Assembly: GCA_035524795.1 (NCBI GenBank)
Contig: DATKOF010000035.1
Location: 23,494 to 87,493 of the forward strand
Source of the DNA: DATKOF01 sp035524795
GTDB taxonomy: Bacteria > Pseudomonadota > Gammaproteobacteria > Burkholderiales > SG8-41
Length of the DNA stretch: 64,000 nt
Direction of reading: 5' to 3'
Both the position numbers and the translations under genes were made by a program. Below are positions 17,356-27,074 of the stretch, piece by piece. The notes under the pieces were generated by a model. The model was not told where the DNA came from. It saw only the letters and a list, made by a program, of their open reading frames with translations, and ran no database searches. The stretch's first letter is position 1. Each line of letters begins with the position of its first letter.

Positions 17356-20300
17356 ATGTTGAAACTCGCACATCAGCTTTCATTCAACGACCTTTACCGG
17401 CGCGACGGACTGCTGCATCTCGACGCCGCCTTCCTGAAGGAACTTGAGCGCAGCGATGCGACGCTGCACGAACAACTCGTCACCGCGCGTGGTAATCCGG
17501 AAGCGCTGGCCGTCAAACAGGAGTCGGAGCTGCTGATCGCGCTGGCGCCGCATCTCGACGATTTCATCGCCGGACTGTTCGGCATCCGAAAGGAACTCGG
17601 GCAATTGTCGGCGCGCCACCATGAATTGGCTCCGCTCTACGGTTGCAAACGGTTGTTCGTTCAACGCAAGGCGTTGCACAAGGTATCGATCAAAGACGCC
17701 GAGGAGGTGGATGGTGCCGCGCTGCGTGCTGAACTGACGTCATTGATCGGTGGCGAATTCAGCGAACTCGCGTTCGCACGCAGCGTCAACGCCTGGCTGC
17801 AGGACGAGGCCGCGCACGCGCGCGAACTCGAATTCGCGCTGCGCTATGCGGCATGGGCGGTGTTGACGCCGGCCGGCAAGGCCCATCATGCAGCGGGCGT
17901 GCTGTTCAAGGTGCCGCACAAGCTCGATTACCAGCATCTGGTGCCGCTGGTCGCCGAAAACCGTCCCGGTTATACCGAATACCACATGGATCCCGGGCAC
18001 CTGCGCCGGCGCGAAGGCTTCGCGCTGACCGACGCCGGCGCCGATCTCGCCGGCGCGCTCGATCAGGCCAATTACTGCATCTGGTGCCATCAGCAAGGCA
18101 AGGACTCATGCTCGAAAGGGCTGCGCGAGAAAGGCGCCAGCGGCAGGGGCAACGTGTCGTTCAAGAAAAGCCCGCTCGGCGTCACGCTCGCCGGTTGTCC
18201 GCTCGAAGAGAAGATTTCCGAGTTCCACAAGGTCAAGACCGAGGGCATCGTCATCGGCGCGCTCGCCATCATCGTGGTCGACAATCCAATGGCGGCGGCA
18301 ACCGGCCACCGCATCTGCAACGACTGCATGAAGGCCTGCATCTACCAGAAACAGGAGCCGGTCAACATCCCGCAGGCAGAGACGCGCACGCTGAAGGACG
18401 TGCTCGAACTGCCGTGGGGCTTCGAGATCTACAGCCTGCTGACGCGCTGGAACCCGCTCAATTTGCGGCGGCCGTATCCGCTGCCACCGAGCGGCAAGCG
18501 TGTGCTGATCGCCGGCATGGGGCCGGCCGGTTTCACGCTCGCGCATTACCTGATCAACGACGGCCATACCGTGGTCGGCATCGACGGCCTCAAAATCGAG
18601 CCGCTGCCGGCCGAAATTTCGGGCGTTGACGCGCACGGCAAACGTGCGCCGTTCGAGCCGGTGCGCGACGTCAATGCGCTTTATGAGGCGCTCGATGCGC
18701 GCGTGATGGCGGGCTTCGGCGGCGTCGCCGAGTACGGGATCACGGTGCGCTGGGACAAGAATTTCCTGAAACTGATCCGGCTGTTGCTCGAACGCCGCGA
18801 GCAGTTCGCACTGTTCGGCGGCGTGCGCTTCGGCGGCACGCTGACGGTCGAGAACGCGTTCGAGCTCGGCTTCGACCATCTCGCGATGGCGGTCGGCGCC
18901 GGCAAGCCGACGGTGCTCGACATGCCGCATGGACTGGCGCGCGGCGTGCGCGCGGCGTCGGATTTCCTGATGGCGTTGCAGCTGACCGGCGCCGCGAAGA
19001 GCGATTCGATCGCCAACATGCAGCTGCGGCTGCCGGTGGTCGTGATCGGCGGCGGGTTGACCGCGATCGACACCGCGACCGAGTCACTCGCTTATTATCC
19101 GGTGCAGGTCGAGAAATTCCTGCGCCGTTACGATACGCTGGCGCAGGAAAAAGGCGAAATCGAAGTGCGCGCGGCGTGGAACGAAGAGGAGCGTGCGATT
19201 GCCGACGAATGGCTTGCGCATGCGCGCGCGATCCGCGCCGAGCGCGCAACCGCTATTTTGCAGAACCGCGCGCCGCAGCTGATCGAGCTGCTGCAATCGT
19301 GGGGCGGCGTCACGATCGCCTACCGCCGGCATCTCACCGACAGCCCGTCATACACGCTGAACCATGAAGAAGTGCAGAAAGCGCTTGAAGAAGGCATTCG
19401 CTTTGCCGAAAACCTGAGCCCGCTCGCGGTCGAGGTCGACGCCTGGGGCCATGCGCGGGCGATCCGGATGGCGGTGCAGAAACCCGACGCGGAAGGCAAA
19501 CCGGCAAACGGCGGCGAAACCGAACTGCCGGCCAGGACTGTGCTGGTCGCCGCCGGCACTCAGCCCAATACGGTGCTGGCGCGCGAAGACACTGCGCATT
19601 TCAGACTCGACGGCAAATATTTTCGCGCCTGCGGCGAGGACGGCAATCCGGTCGCCTCGGAACCGGCGATCTCGAAGCCGGAGCAGGTACGCGTGCTGCT
19701 GGCAAAACACGGCGACGGCCGCTTCATCAGTTATTTCGGCGACGTCCATCCGTCGTTCTTCGGCAACGTGGTCAAGGCAATGGGCAGCGCGAAGCAAGGC
19801 TATCCGATCGTCAGCCGCGTGCTGGAAAAAGTCCGGCCCGCCTGCGCCAGCGGCGACGCCGAATTCGTCGCGCGTCTCAACGATGAATTACGCGCGACGG
19901 TGCACGACGTGGTGCGGCTGACGCCCAATATCGTCGAGGTCGTGGTGCGCGCGCCGGCGGCGGCGCGCCGCTTCCGTCCCGGCCAGTTCTATCGTCTGCA
20001 GGATTTCGAAACGCGCGCCGCGCACACCCGTGACACCACGTTCGCAATGGAGGGGCTGGCGATGACCGGCGCCTGGGTCGACGTCGGAAAGGGCTTGATC
20101 TCGACGGTCGTGCTCGAAATGGGCGGGTCGAGCGATCTGTGTGCGCTGCTCAAGCCGGGCGATCCGTTGGTGCTGATGGGGCCGACCGGCGCGCCGACCG
20201 AAATCCCGCCCGATGAAACCGTGGTGCTGGTCGGCGGCGGGCTCGGCAACGCGGTGCTGTTTTCGATCGGCGCCGCGTTGCGCAAGGCCGGCAGTCGCGT

Positions 20301-20862
20301 GCTGTATTTCGCCGGCTACAAGCGCGTGATCGACCGCTACAAGGTTGCCGAAATCGAGGCGGCGTCCGATGCCGTGGTCTGGTGCTGCGACGAGGAGCCG
20401 GGCTTCACGCCCGACCGCGCGCAGGACAAGCGTTTCGTCGGCAACATCGTGAACGGCATCCACGCCTATGCAAGCGGCGCGCTCGGCGCACAGCCGATTG
20501 CCATCAAGGACGCCGACCACATCATTGCGATCGGCTCGGACAAGATGATGGCAGCGGTCGCGCGCGCGCGGCACGACGTGTTGAAATCGTTCCTCAAGGA
20601 GCATCATTTTGCGATCGGCTCGATCAACTCGCCGATGCAGTGCATGATGAAGGAAATCTGCGCGCAGTGTCTGCAGCCCCACCATGACCCGACGACCGGC
20701 AAAACCAGCTATGTGTTCTCGTGCTTTAACCAGGACCAGCCGCTCGATCGCGTTGACTGGGGTGCGCTCGACCAGCGCCTCAAGCAGAACTCGGTGCAGG
20801 AAAAACTGACCGCGCAGTGGATCACTCATTGCCTGCATGAGCTGCCGCAACCCATGGTCTGA
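17356..20862 (+). CDS. NfnAB-like fused FAD/NAD(P) oxidoreductase
   Basis: A 1168-residue flavoprotein with three parts. Residues 1 to about 330 hold a poorly known N-terminal domain ending in two Cys clusters (CIWCHQQGKDSC and CNDCMKAC), likely Fe-S ligands. The middle (about 370-820) is like GltD, the NADPH-glutamate-synthase small subunit, with two dinucleotide folds (VLIAGMGPAGFTLAHYL and VVVIGGGLTAIDTATESL). The C-terminus (about 850-1168) resembles PyrK/ferredoxin reductase, with FAD motif RPGQFYRLQDF, NAD motif VVLVGGGLGNAVLFSIG and a Cys-rich [2Fe-2S]-type stretch (QCMMKEICAQC then FSC). The GltD plus PyrK pairing is that of NfnB and NfnA, here in one chain. The substrate is unknown. 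The ATPase gene follows after two bases. Confidence 0.75.
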   Translation: MLKLAHQLSFNDLYRRDGLLHLDAAFLKELERSDATLHEQLVTARGNPEALAVKQESELLIALAPHLDDFIAGLFGIRKELGQLSARHHELAPLYGCKRLFVQRKALHKVSIKDAEEVDGAALRAELTSLIGGEFSELAFARSVNAWLQDEAAHARELEFALRYAAWAVLTPAGKAHHAAGVLFKVPHKLDYQHLVPLVAENRPGYTEYHMDPGHLRRREGFALTDAGADLAGALDQANYCIWCHQQGKDSCSKGLREKGASGRGNVSFKKSPLGVTLAGCPLEEKISEFHKVKTEGIVIGALAIIVVDNPMAAATGHRICNDCMKACIYQKQEPVNIPQAETRTLKDVLELPWGFEIYSLLTRWNPLNLRRPYPLPPSGKRVLIAGMGPAGFTLAHYLINDGHTVVGIDGLKIEPLPAEISGVDAHGKRAPFEPVRDVNALYEALDARVMAGFGGVAEYGITVRWDKNFLKLIRLLLERREQFALFGGVRFGGTLTVENAFELGFDHLAMAVGAGKPTVLDMPHGLARGVRAASDFLMALQLTGAAKSDSIANMQLRLPVVVIGGGLTAIDTATESLAYYPVQVEKFLRRYDTLAQEKGEIEVRAAWNEEERAIADEWLAHARAIRAERATAILQNRAPQLIELLQSWGGVTIAYRRHLTDSPSYTLNHEEVQKALEEGIRFAENLSPLAVEVDAWGHARAIRMAVQKPDAEGKPANGGETELPARTVLVAAGTQPNTVLAREDTAHFRLDGKYFRACGEDGNPVASEPAISKPEQVRVLLAKHGDGRFISYFGDVHPSFFGNVVKAMGSAKQGYPIVSRVLEKVRPACASGDAEFVARLNDELRATVHDVVRLTPNIVEVVVRAPAAARRFRPGQFYRLQDFETRAAHTRDTTFAMEGLAMTGAWVDVGKGLISTVVLEMGGSSDLCALLKPGDPLVLMGPTGAPTEIPPDETVVLVGGGLGNAVLFSIGAALRKAGSRVLYFAGYKRVIDRYKVAEIEAASDAVVWCCDEEPGFTPDRAQDKRFVGNIVNGIHAYASGALGAQPIAIKDADHIIAIGSDKMMAAVARARHDVLKSFLKEHHFAIGSINSPMQCMMKEICAQCLQPHHDPTTGKTSYVFSCFNQDQPLDRVDWGALDQRLKQNSVQEKLTAQWITHCLHELPQPMV

Positions 20863-20864
20863 TT

Positions 20865-23279
20865 ATGACTACGGATAAGCCGTACCAGGATCCGGTTTGC
20901 GGTATGCAGGTTGCGGCAGACCCGGCGAAATCCGTCGAGCACGCCGGCAAAACGTTTTATTTCTGCTGTCAGGGGTGCGCCACCAAGTTCCGCGCCGACC
21001 CCGAGCGCTACCTGCACGCCAAACCGGCGACGCCTGCGCTGGTGTCTGCTCCGCCGCCAGTCGGCGCGCGCTACACCTGCCCGATGCATCCGGAAATCGT
21101 GCGCGATGCCCCGGGCGGTTGTCCGAAGTGCGGCATGGCGCTGGTGCCGATGTCCGGAACCGTTAGACCCGCCGCCGAATACACGTGTCCGATGCATCCC
21201 GAAGTCCGCAGTCCGACGCCGGGTAACTGCCCGATCTGCGGGATGGCACTGGTGCCGGTCGCAGGCGCGCCGGAAGACAATTCGGAGCTGCGTGATCTGA
21301 CCCGCCGTCTGTGGGTCGGGATCGCGCTGTCGATTCCGCTGCTGGTACTCGCGATGGCGCCGATGGCCGGCATCCACGAGCCGTTCGGGCTGACGCCGCG
21401 CGCGAGCGGCTGGCTCGAATTTGCGCTCGGCACGCCGGTCGTACTGTGGACCGGCTGGCCGATCCTGCACAAGTTATGGCTGTCGCTGCGCCACCGGTCA
21501 CTGAACATGTACACATTGATTGGCCTCGGTGTCGGTCTCGCCTACCTGTTCAGCCTGGTTGCGGTGCTGGTTCCGGGAATTTTTCCGCACGAATTCCGCT
21601 CGCACGACGGATCGGTCGGCACCTATTTCGAGGCGGCTGCGGTGATCGTGACGCTGGTGATGCTCGGCGATGTGCTGCAGATGCGCGCGATCGGCCGCAC
21701 CGGCCGCGCGATCCAGGAGTTGCTGAAGCTCGCGCCCAACCGCGCGTGGCGGTTGCGTGATGACGGCGGCGAGGAAGAAGTACCGCTGGAATTGATCGTC
21801 GTTGGCGACCGGTTGCGCGTGAAGCCGGGAAGCAGGGTTCCGGTCGACGGCACGATGCTTGAAGGCACGAGCCATGTCGACGAATCGATGATCACCGGCG
21901 AGCCGCTGCCGGTCGCAAAACGCGCCGGCGACCGGCTGACCGGCGCCACCATCAACAGCGGCGGCGCGCTCGTGATGCGCGCGGAACGCGTCGGCGCGGA
22001 CACGCTGCTCGCCCAGATCATTCACATGGTGGGGGAAGCGCAGCGCACGCGCGCGCCGATCCAGCGGCTCGCCGACCTGATCGCCGCCTATTTCGTGCAG
22101 ATCGTCGTCGCGGTCGCGGTGCTCACCGCGATCGTCTGGGGAATATGGGGACCGGAACCGCGGCTTGCCTACGCATTGCTCAACGCCGTTGCAGTGCTGA
22201 TCATCGCCTGCCCGTGCGCGGTCGGCCTCGCGACGCCGATTTCGATGACGGTCGCGATGGGGCGGGGCGCGCGCGCCGGCATCCTGTTCCGCAACGCCGA
22301 GGCGATCGAGCGCATGCGCGGGATCGATATCGTAGTCGCCGACAAAACCGGCACGCTGACTGTGGGGCGGCCGACGCTTACCGATTTTCGCGCCGAAGGG
22401 ATCGCCGAGAACGAGGCGCTGGCGCTGGTCGCAGGCGTCGAACAACTCTCTGAACACCCGATCGCGCGCGCCATCGTCGACGGCGCCGCGCAGCGCGGAG
22501 TCACGCCGGCGGCCACATCGGCGTTCGAGGTCTTCAACGGTTTCGGCGTGGCTGCAACCGTCGGCGGCCGCCGCGTGCGGGTCGGCAGCCGTGCATTTCT
22601 CGCCGGGCAGGGCATCGATCCTCAGCGCTGGCACGAGACCGCCGAGGTGTGGCGCGCGGCGGGCAGGATGGCGGTATTCTTTGCGATCGACAATGCAGCA
22701 GCCGGCATTGCCGCGATTGCCGACCCGATCAAGGAGGGCGCGCCGGAAGCCGTCGCCGCGCTGAAGCAGATGGGTGTGCGCGTGGTGATGCTGACCGGCG
22801 ACGCGCGCGCGACGGCGGATGCGGTGGCGAACGAGATCGGCATCGACGAGGTGATCGCGGAAGTGCTGCCGGCGGACAAGGCAAAACACGTCAAACTCCT
22901 GCAGGACGCGGGACGCAAGGTTGCGATGGCGGGTGATGGCATCAACGATGCGCCGGCGCTGGCGCAGGGTGATGTCGGCATCGCGATGGGTACCGGCACT
23001 GACATCGCGATGGAAAGCGCGGGCGTCACGCTGGTCAAGGGCGATCTGCGCGGCATCGCGCGCGCCGTGCTGCTGTCGCGCGCGACGATGCGCAATATCC
23101 GCCAGAATCTCGCCTTCGCGTTCGGTTATAACGCGCTCGGCATTCCGCTCGCCGCCGGCGTGCTTTATCCCGCGTTCGGCCTGCTGCTGTCGCCGGTCAT
23201 CGCCGGCGCGGCGATGGCGATCAGCTCGCTGTCGGTCGTCACCAACGCGCTGCGTCTCGAGCGCGTCAGACTGCCGTAA
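20865..23279 (+). CDS. Copper/silver-type P1B ATPase with YHS and two HMBD domains
   Basis: Inner-membrane heavy-metal exporter, 804 residues. The N-terminus holds a YHS domain (about 5-48, DPVCGMQV and CCQGCATKF). Two short metal-binding HMBD units follow, at about 66-92 and 104-130 (YTCPMHPEIV..CPKCGMALVP and YTCPMHPEVR..CPICGMALVP). The core has the transport motif CPC (C449-P450-C451), the phosphorylated Asp493 in DKTGTLT, the nucleotide-binding SEHP and the hinge GDGINDAPAL. CPC with these features suits monovalent copper or silver. There is no classical HMA (GMTCxxC) domain. Confidence 0.88.
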   Translation: MTTDKPYQDPVCGMQVAADPAKSVEHAGKTFYFCCQGCATKFRADPERYLHAKPATPALVSAPPPVGARYTCPMHPEIVRDAPGGCPKCGMALVPMSGTVRPAAEYTCPMHPEVRSPTPGNCPICGMALVPVAGAPEDNSELRDLTRRLWVGIALSIPLLVLAMAPMAGIHEPFGLTPRASGWLEFALGTPVVLWTGWPILHKLWLSLRHRSLNMYTLIGLGVGLAYLFSLVAVLVPGIFPHEFRSHDGSVGTYFEAAAVIVTLVMLGDVLQMRAIGRTGRAIQELLKLAPNRAWRLRDDGGEEEVPLELIVVGDRLRVKPGSRVPVDGTMLEGTSHVDESMITGEPLPVAKRAGDRLTGATINSGGALVMRAERVGADTLLAQIIHMVGEAQRTRAPIQRLADLIAAYFVQIVVAVAVLTAIVWGIWGPEPRLAYALLNAVAVLIIACPCAVGLATPISMTVAMGRGARAGILFRNAEAIERMRGIDIVVADKTGTLTVGRPTLTDFRAEGIAENEALALVAGVEQLSEHPIARAIVDGAAQRGVTPAATSAFEVFNGFGVAATVGGRRVRVGSRAFLAGQGIDPQRWHETAEVWRAAGRMAVFFAIDNAAAGIAAIADPIKEGAPEAVAALKQMGVRVVMLTGDARATADAVANEIGIDEVIAEVLPADKAKHVKLLQDAGRKVAMAGDGINDAPALAQGDVGIAMGTGTDIAMESAGVTLVKGDLRGIARAVLLSRATMRNIRQNLAFAFGYNALGIPLAAGVLYPAFGLLLSPVIAGAAMAISSLSVVTNALRLERVRLP

Positions 23280-23306
23280 TTCAATTGATCTGCAGCCGGG
23301 GCATTC

Positions 23307-24641
23307 CTAGCCGACGGTTTTCAGCACGGCGCCCAGCTTGTCGACGATCTCGTCGATCTGACTTTCGCTGACGATCAGCGACGGCGACAGCGCGATGATG
23401 TCGCCGGTGATGCGGATCAGCAGGCCTTTCTCGAAGCAACGCTGAAACACTTCAAATGCGCGTGTAATGGCGGCACTCGCGCGCGGTTCCAGTTCGATGC
23501 CGGCGACGAGGCCGATATTGCGCACGTCGATCACATGTGGCAGCCTGCGCAGCGAGTGCACGGCGTCCTCAAAGCAGGGCGCAAGTTCGGCCGCGTGCGC
23601 GAACAGTTTCTGTTCCTCGAACAGGTCAAGGCTCGCCAGCGCAGCGGCGCAGGCGAGCGGGTGGCCGCTGTAGGTGTAGCCATGGAACAGCTCGATGCCG
23701 TGTTCCGGCGCGGCATTGACGATGGTGTCGTAGACGTTTTTGCGGACGACCACCGCGCCCATCGGCACCGCGCCGTTGGTCAGTCCCTTGGCCAGGCAGA
23801 CCATATCGGGCAGCACGTCGAACTTCCGGCACGCGAACGGCGCGCCGAGGCGGCCGAAACCGGTGATGACCTCGTCGAAGATCAGCAGGATGCCGTATTT
23901 GTCGCAGATCGCGCGCAGCCGTTCGAGATAACCCTGCGGCGGCACCAGCACACCGGTCGAACCGGCCATCGGCTCGACGATCACGGCGGCGATGTTTTCC
24001 GCGCCGTGTTGCGCGCCGATGCGCGTTTCAAGCTCGTCGGCAAAGTGCGCGCCCCACTGCGGCTGGCCGCGCGTAAACGCGTTATGTTCAAGATCGTGAG
24101 TGTGCGGCAGGTGATCGACGTACGGCAGCAGATTGCCGCCGAATGCCTTGCGGTTGGCGGCGATGCCGCCGACCGAAGTGCCCCCGAAGTTGGTGCCGTG
24201 GTAGGCGCGTTCGCGGCCGATCAGCCAGCGGCGCTGCGGCTCGCCGCGAGCCTGATGCCAGGCAAGCGCGATCTTGAGCGCGGTGTCCACGGCTTCGGAG
24301 CCCGAATTGGTGAAAAACGTGTGATCGAGATCGCCGGGCAGCAGCGCGCGCAGCCGTGCGGCGAGCCTGAACGGCCCCGGATGCGCCATCTGGAAAATCG
24401 GGCCGAAGTCGAGTTCGGCCGCCTGTTGGCGGATCGCCTCGGCGATCTGCGGCCGGCAGTGGCCGGCATTGACGCACCACAGGCCCGAGGTGCCATCGAG
24501 GATGCGGCGGCCGTCTTCGGCGATGTAATGCATGTCCTGCGCCGCGACCAGCAGCCGCGGCGCAGCCTTGAAGTCCCGGTTCGAGGTGAACGGAATCCAC
24601 AGCGGTTCGAGATCGTAATCGCGGGGCGTCGGAGAGATCAT
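23307..24641 (-). CDS. Class III omega-amino acid:pyruvate aminotransferase
   Basis: PLP-dependent aminotransferase of 444 residues, fold type I, class III. Seen: TFFTNSGSEAVDTALKIA, the AYHGTNFGGTSVGG loop, VIVEPMAGSTGVLVPP, LIFDEVITGFGRLG (Asp contacts the PLP nitrogen) and AKGLTNGAVPMGAV (Lys forms the Schiff base). The N-terminal LWIPFTSNRDFK and overall similarity favour the beta-alanine/omega-amino-acid--pyruvate group. The exact amino donor cannot be read from sequence. It lies five bases after nadB, so probably co-transcribed. Confidence 0.85.
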   Translation of the reverse strand: MISPTPRDYDLEPLWIPFTSNRDFKAAPRLLVAAQDMHYIAEDGRRILDGTSGLWCVNAGHCRPQIAEAIRQQAAELDFGPIFQMAHPGPFRLAARLRALLPGDLDHTFFTNSGSEAVDTALKIALAWHQARGEPQRRWLIGRERAYHGTNFGGTSVGGIAANRKAFGGNLLPYVDHLPHTHDLEHNAFTRGQPQWGAHFADELETRIGAQHGAENIAAVIVEPMAGSTGVLVPPQGYLERLRAICDKYGILLIFDEVITGFGRLGAPFACRKFDVLPDMVCLAKGLTNGAVPMGAVVVRKNVYDTIVNAAPEHGIELFHGYTYSGHPLACAAALASLDLFEEQKLFAHAAELAPCFEDAVHSLRRLPHVIDVRNIGLVAGIELEPRASAAITRAFEVFQRCFEKGLLIRITGDIIALSPSLIVSESQIDEIVDKLGAVLKTVG

Positions 24642-24646
24642 GAAGG

Positions 24647-26224
24647 TCAGCGCACCAGGATCGTGTTGCGCGCCGCGGGCAGCAGGTCGGGATAGTCACG
24701 GTTGAAATGCAGGCCGCGGCTTTCATGGCGCAGCTGCGCGCTGCGCACGATCAGTTCGGCAGCCTGCACCAGATTGCGCAGTTCAAGCAGGTCGCCGGTG
24801 ACACGGAAATTGCTGTAATAGTCGTGGATCTCGTCCTGCAGCAGGCGGATGCGGTGCAGCGCGCGTTCGAGCCGCTTGTTGGTGCGCACGATGCCGACGT
24901 AATCCCACATGAAGCGGCGCAGCTCATCCCAGTTGTGGGAGATCACGATTTCCTCGTCGGCGTCGGTGACGCGGCTTTCGTCCCACTCCGGCAGCGCGGG
25001 GATCTCGGTCGACAGCTGTTCCAGGATGTCGTGCGCCGCCGCGATGCCGAACACCAGGCATTCAAGCAGCGAGTTGCTGGCGAGCCGGTTGGCGCCGTGC
25101 AGGCCGGTCCACGCGGTCTCGCCGATCGCGTAGAGGCCGGGAACGTCGGTGCGGCCGCGGTGGTCGGTGACGATGCCGCCGCAGGTGTAATGAGCGGCCG
25201 GCACCACCGGAATCGGCTGGCGGGTGATATCGATGCCGAACGCCATGCAGTGCTGGTAAATGGTCGGAAAATGTTCGCGGATGAATTCGGCGGGCTGATG
25301 GGTGATGTCGAGATAGACGCAGTCGACGCCGTGTTTTTTCATCTCGAAGTCGATGGCGCGCGCGACGACATCACGCGGCGCCAGTTCGGCGCGTGGATCA
25401 TGCGCCGGCATGAAGCGCGTGCCGTCGGGAAGCCGGAGCAGGCCGCCTTCGCCGCGCACCGCCTCCGAGATCAGGAACGGCTGCCGGCTGTGCGCGTAGT
25501 AGAGCAGTGTCGGGTGGAACTGCACGAATTCCATGTCGGCGACGCGGCAACCGGCGCGCCATCCCATCGCGACGCCATCGCCGGTCGCGGTGTCCGGATT
25601 GGTCGTGTACAGATAGACCTTGCCGGCGCCGCCGGTGGCCAGCGCCACGTGCTGCGCGCTGACGACCTCGACCCGGTTGTGCCTTGTGTCCAGCACGTAG
25701 CAGCCGTAGCAGCGGTTGCCGGGCAGGCCGAGTTTGGCGCCGGTGATCAGGTCGACCGCGTTGTGTTGCTCGAGCAGAGTGATGTTGGGATGAGCCCGGA
25801 CCTTGGCTTCGAGCGTGGTCTGCACTGCGCGACCGGTCGCGTCGTCGACGTGGATCACGCGGCGATGGCTGTGGCCGCCTTCGGTGGTCAGGTGATAGCC
25901 GTTGCCGGTCGCGCCGTCGCGCGTGAACGGCACTCCCTGCGCGATCAGCCACTCGATGCCGGCACGGCCATGCTCGACCACGTAGCGGGTGGTTTCCTCG
26001 CTGCCCAGCCCGGCGCCGGCATCCAGTGTGTCGCGAACATGGTGGGCTGCCGAGTCGTCGTCGGCGAGTACCGCCGCGATGCCGCCCTGGGCCCAGCTGC
26101 TGGCGCCGTCGAGCAGATGTCTTTTCGTAACCAACCCGACCCGGCGCCGGTCGGCCAGATGCAACGCCAGCGTGAGGCCGGCAAGTCCGGTGCCGATGAT
26201 CAATACCTCGAAATGGCGCGCCAT
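24647..26224 (-). CDS. nadB: L-aspartate oxidase
   Basis: Flavoenzyme making iminoaspartate, the first step of de novo NAD synthesis. The FAD-binding N-terminus is IIGTGLAGLTLALHLADRR. Also seen: SSWAQGGIAAVL, the active-site region TEGGHSHRRVIHVDDATG, and HYTCGGIVTDHRGRTDVPGLY. 525 residues, normal. Divergent from rpoE, an arrangement also known from enteric bacteria. Confidence 0.95.
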   Translation of the reverse strand: MARHFEVLIIGTGLAGLTLALHLADRRRVGLVTKRHLLDGASSWAQGGIAAVLADDDSAAHHVRDTLDAGAGLGSEETTRYVVEHGRAGIEWLIAQGVPFTRDGATGNGYHLTTEGGHSHRRVIHVDDATGRAVQTTLEAKVRAHPNITLLEQHNAVDLITGAKLGLPGNRCYGCYVLDTRHNRVEVVSAQHVALATGGAGKVYLYTTNPDTATGDGVAMGWRAGCRVADMEFVQFHPTLLYYAHSRQPFLISEAVRGEGGLLRLPDGTRFMPAHDPRAELAPRDVVARAIDFEMKKHGVDCVYLDITHQPAEFIREHFPTIYQHCMAFGIDITRQPIPVVPAAHYTCGGIVTDHRGRTDVPGLYAIGETAWTGLHGANRLASNSLLECLVFGIAAAHDILEQLSTEIPALPEWDESRVTDADEEIVISHNWDELRRFMWDYVGIVRTNKRLERALHRIRLLQDEIHDYYSNFRVTGDLLELRNLVQAAELIVRSAQLRHESRGLHFNRDYPDLLPAARNTILVR

Positions 26225-26474
26225 CGTCGTTCGAAGAGGAGAAACCGCATAACTATAGCAAAATGGCCGCGTTCCCCGGTTCGGCCGCCGCGTGCAGGCG
26301 AGCAGGACATGCTGGTATCGAAAAGTGAACTATTGAGCGGCGGGTTTGTCATTGGCTTAGGGTTTAAATGGTTTAACTCCACATTCCTTGGGCCGTGTCC
26401 TGAATGTATACTTGGCAACCTGTTTTCGGGGGCATATTGCCCTTCAAGCCTAAAAATTCCAGGGGACCGGTTTC
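26225..26474. promoter_or_regulatory. Divergent nadB/rpoE intergenic region
   Basis: 250 bases that must carry promoters for both genes. On the + strand I see GAACTA (26327-26332) followed after 16 bases by TCATT, a weak match to a sigma-E promoter (GAACTT/TCTGA). There is also a possible sigma-70 -10 box TATACT (26407-26412) without a good -35. Sigma-E genes are usually autoregulated, so the first is attractive, but the match is poor. No clear box for nadB was found. Confidence 0.3.
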
Positions 26475-27074
26475 ATGGGCGATCGCGAAGTCGACCATCA
26501 ACTGGTCGAAAGGGCGCAGCGCGGCGACAAGCACGCTTTCGAATTGCTGGTCAGCAAGTACCAGCGCAAGCTGGCACGCCTGTTGTCGCGTTTCATCCGC
26601 GATCCCGGCGAGGTGGAGGACGTGACGCAGGAGGCGTTCATCAAGGCTTATCGCGCATTGCCGACGTTCCGCGGTGACAGCGCGTTTTATACCTGGTTGT
26701 ACCGGATCGGCGTCAATACCGCCAAGAACTATCTGGTCGCGATGGGCCGGCGGGCGCCGACCGTGACCGATGTCGACCATGAAGAAGCCGAGAACATTGA
26801 AGACGGCCAGCAGCTCAAGGAACTGAATACCCCGGAAAATGAACTGATCAGCCGGCAGATTGCCGAAACCGTGAACCAAACCCTGCAGGAACTGCCGGAG
26901 GAATTGCGCACGGCGATCACGTTGCGGGAAATCGAGGGTTTGAGCTATGAGGAAATCGCGCAGGTAATGAATTGTCCGATCGGCACGGTGCGGTCGCGGA
27001 TTTTCCGGGCCCGGGAAGCGATCGCCGAACGGCTGCGGCCGCAGCTTGGCACCAGCAAAGACAGGAGATGGTGA
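26475..27074 (+). CDS. rpoE: RNA polymerase sigma-E factor (RpoE/AlgU)
   Basis: ECF sigma factor for envelope stress, 199 residues. Region 2 has VSKYQRKLARLLSRFI and the -10-recognition stretch EDVTQEAFIKAYRALPTFRG. Region 4 has ELPEELRTAITLREIEGL and SYEEIAQVMNCPIGTVRSRI. It is held inactive by RseA, encoded by the next gene, whose ATG overlaps this stop. Likely targets within the window include bamA, skp and the downstream protease gene, but I did not find convincing sigma-E boxes there. Confidence 0.96.
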   Translation: MGDREVDHQLVERAQRGDKHAFELLVSKYQRKLARLLSRFIRDPGEVEDVTQEAFIKAYRALPTFRGDSAFYTWLYRIGVNTAKNYLVAMGRRAPTVTDVDHEEAENIEDGQQLKELNTPENELISRQIAETVNQTLQELPEELRTAITLREIEGLSYEEIAQVMNCPIGTVRSRIFRAREAIAERLRPQLGTSKDRRW

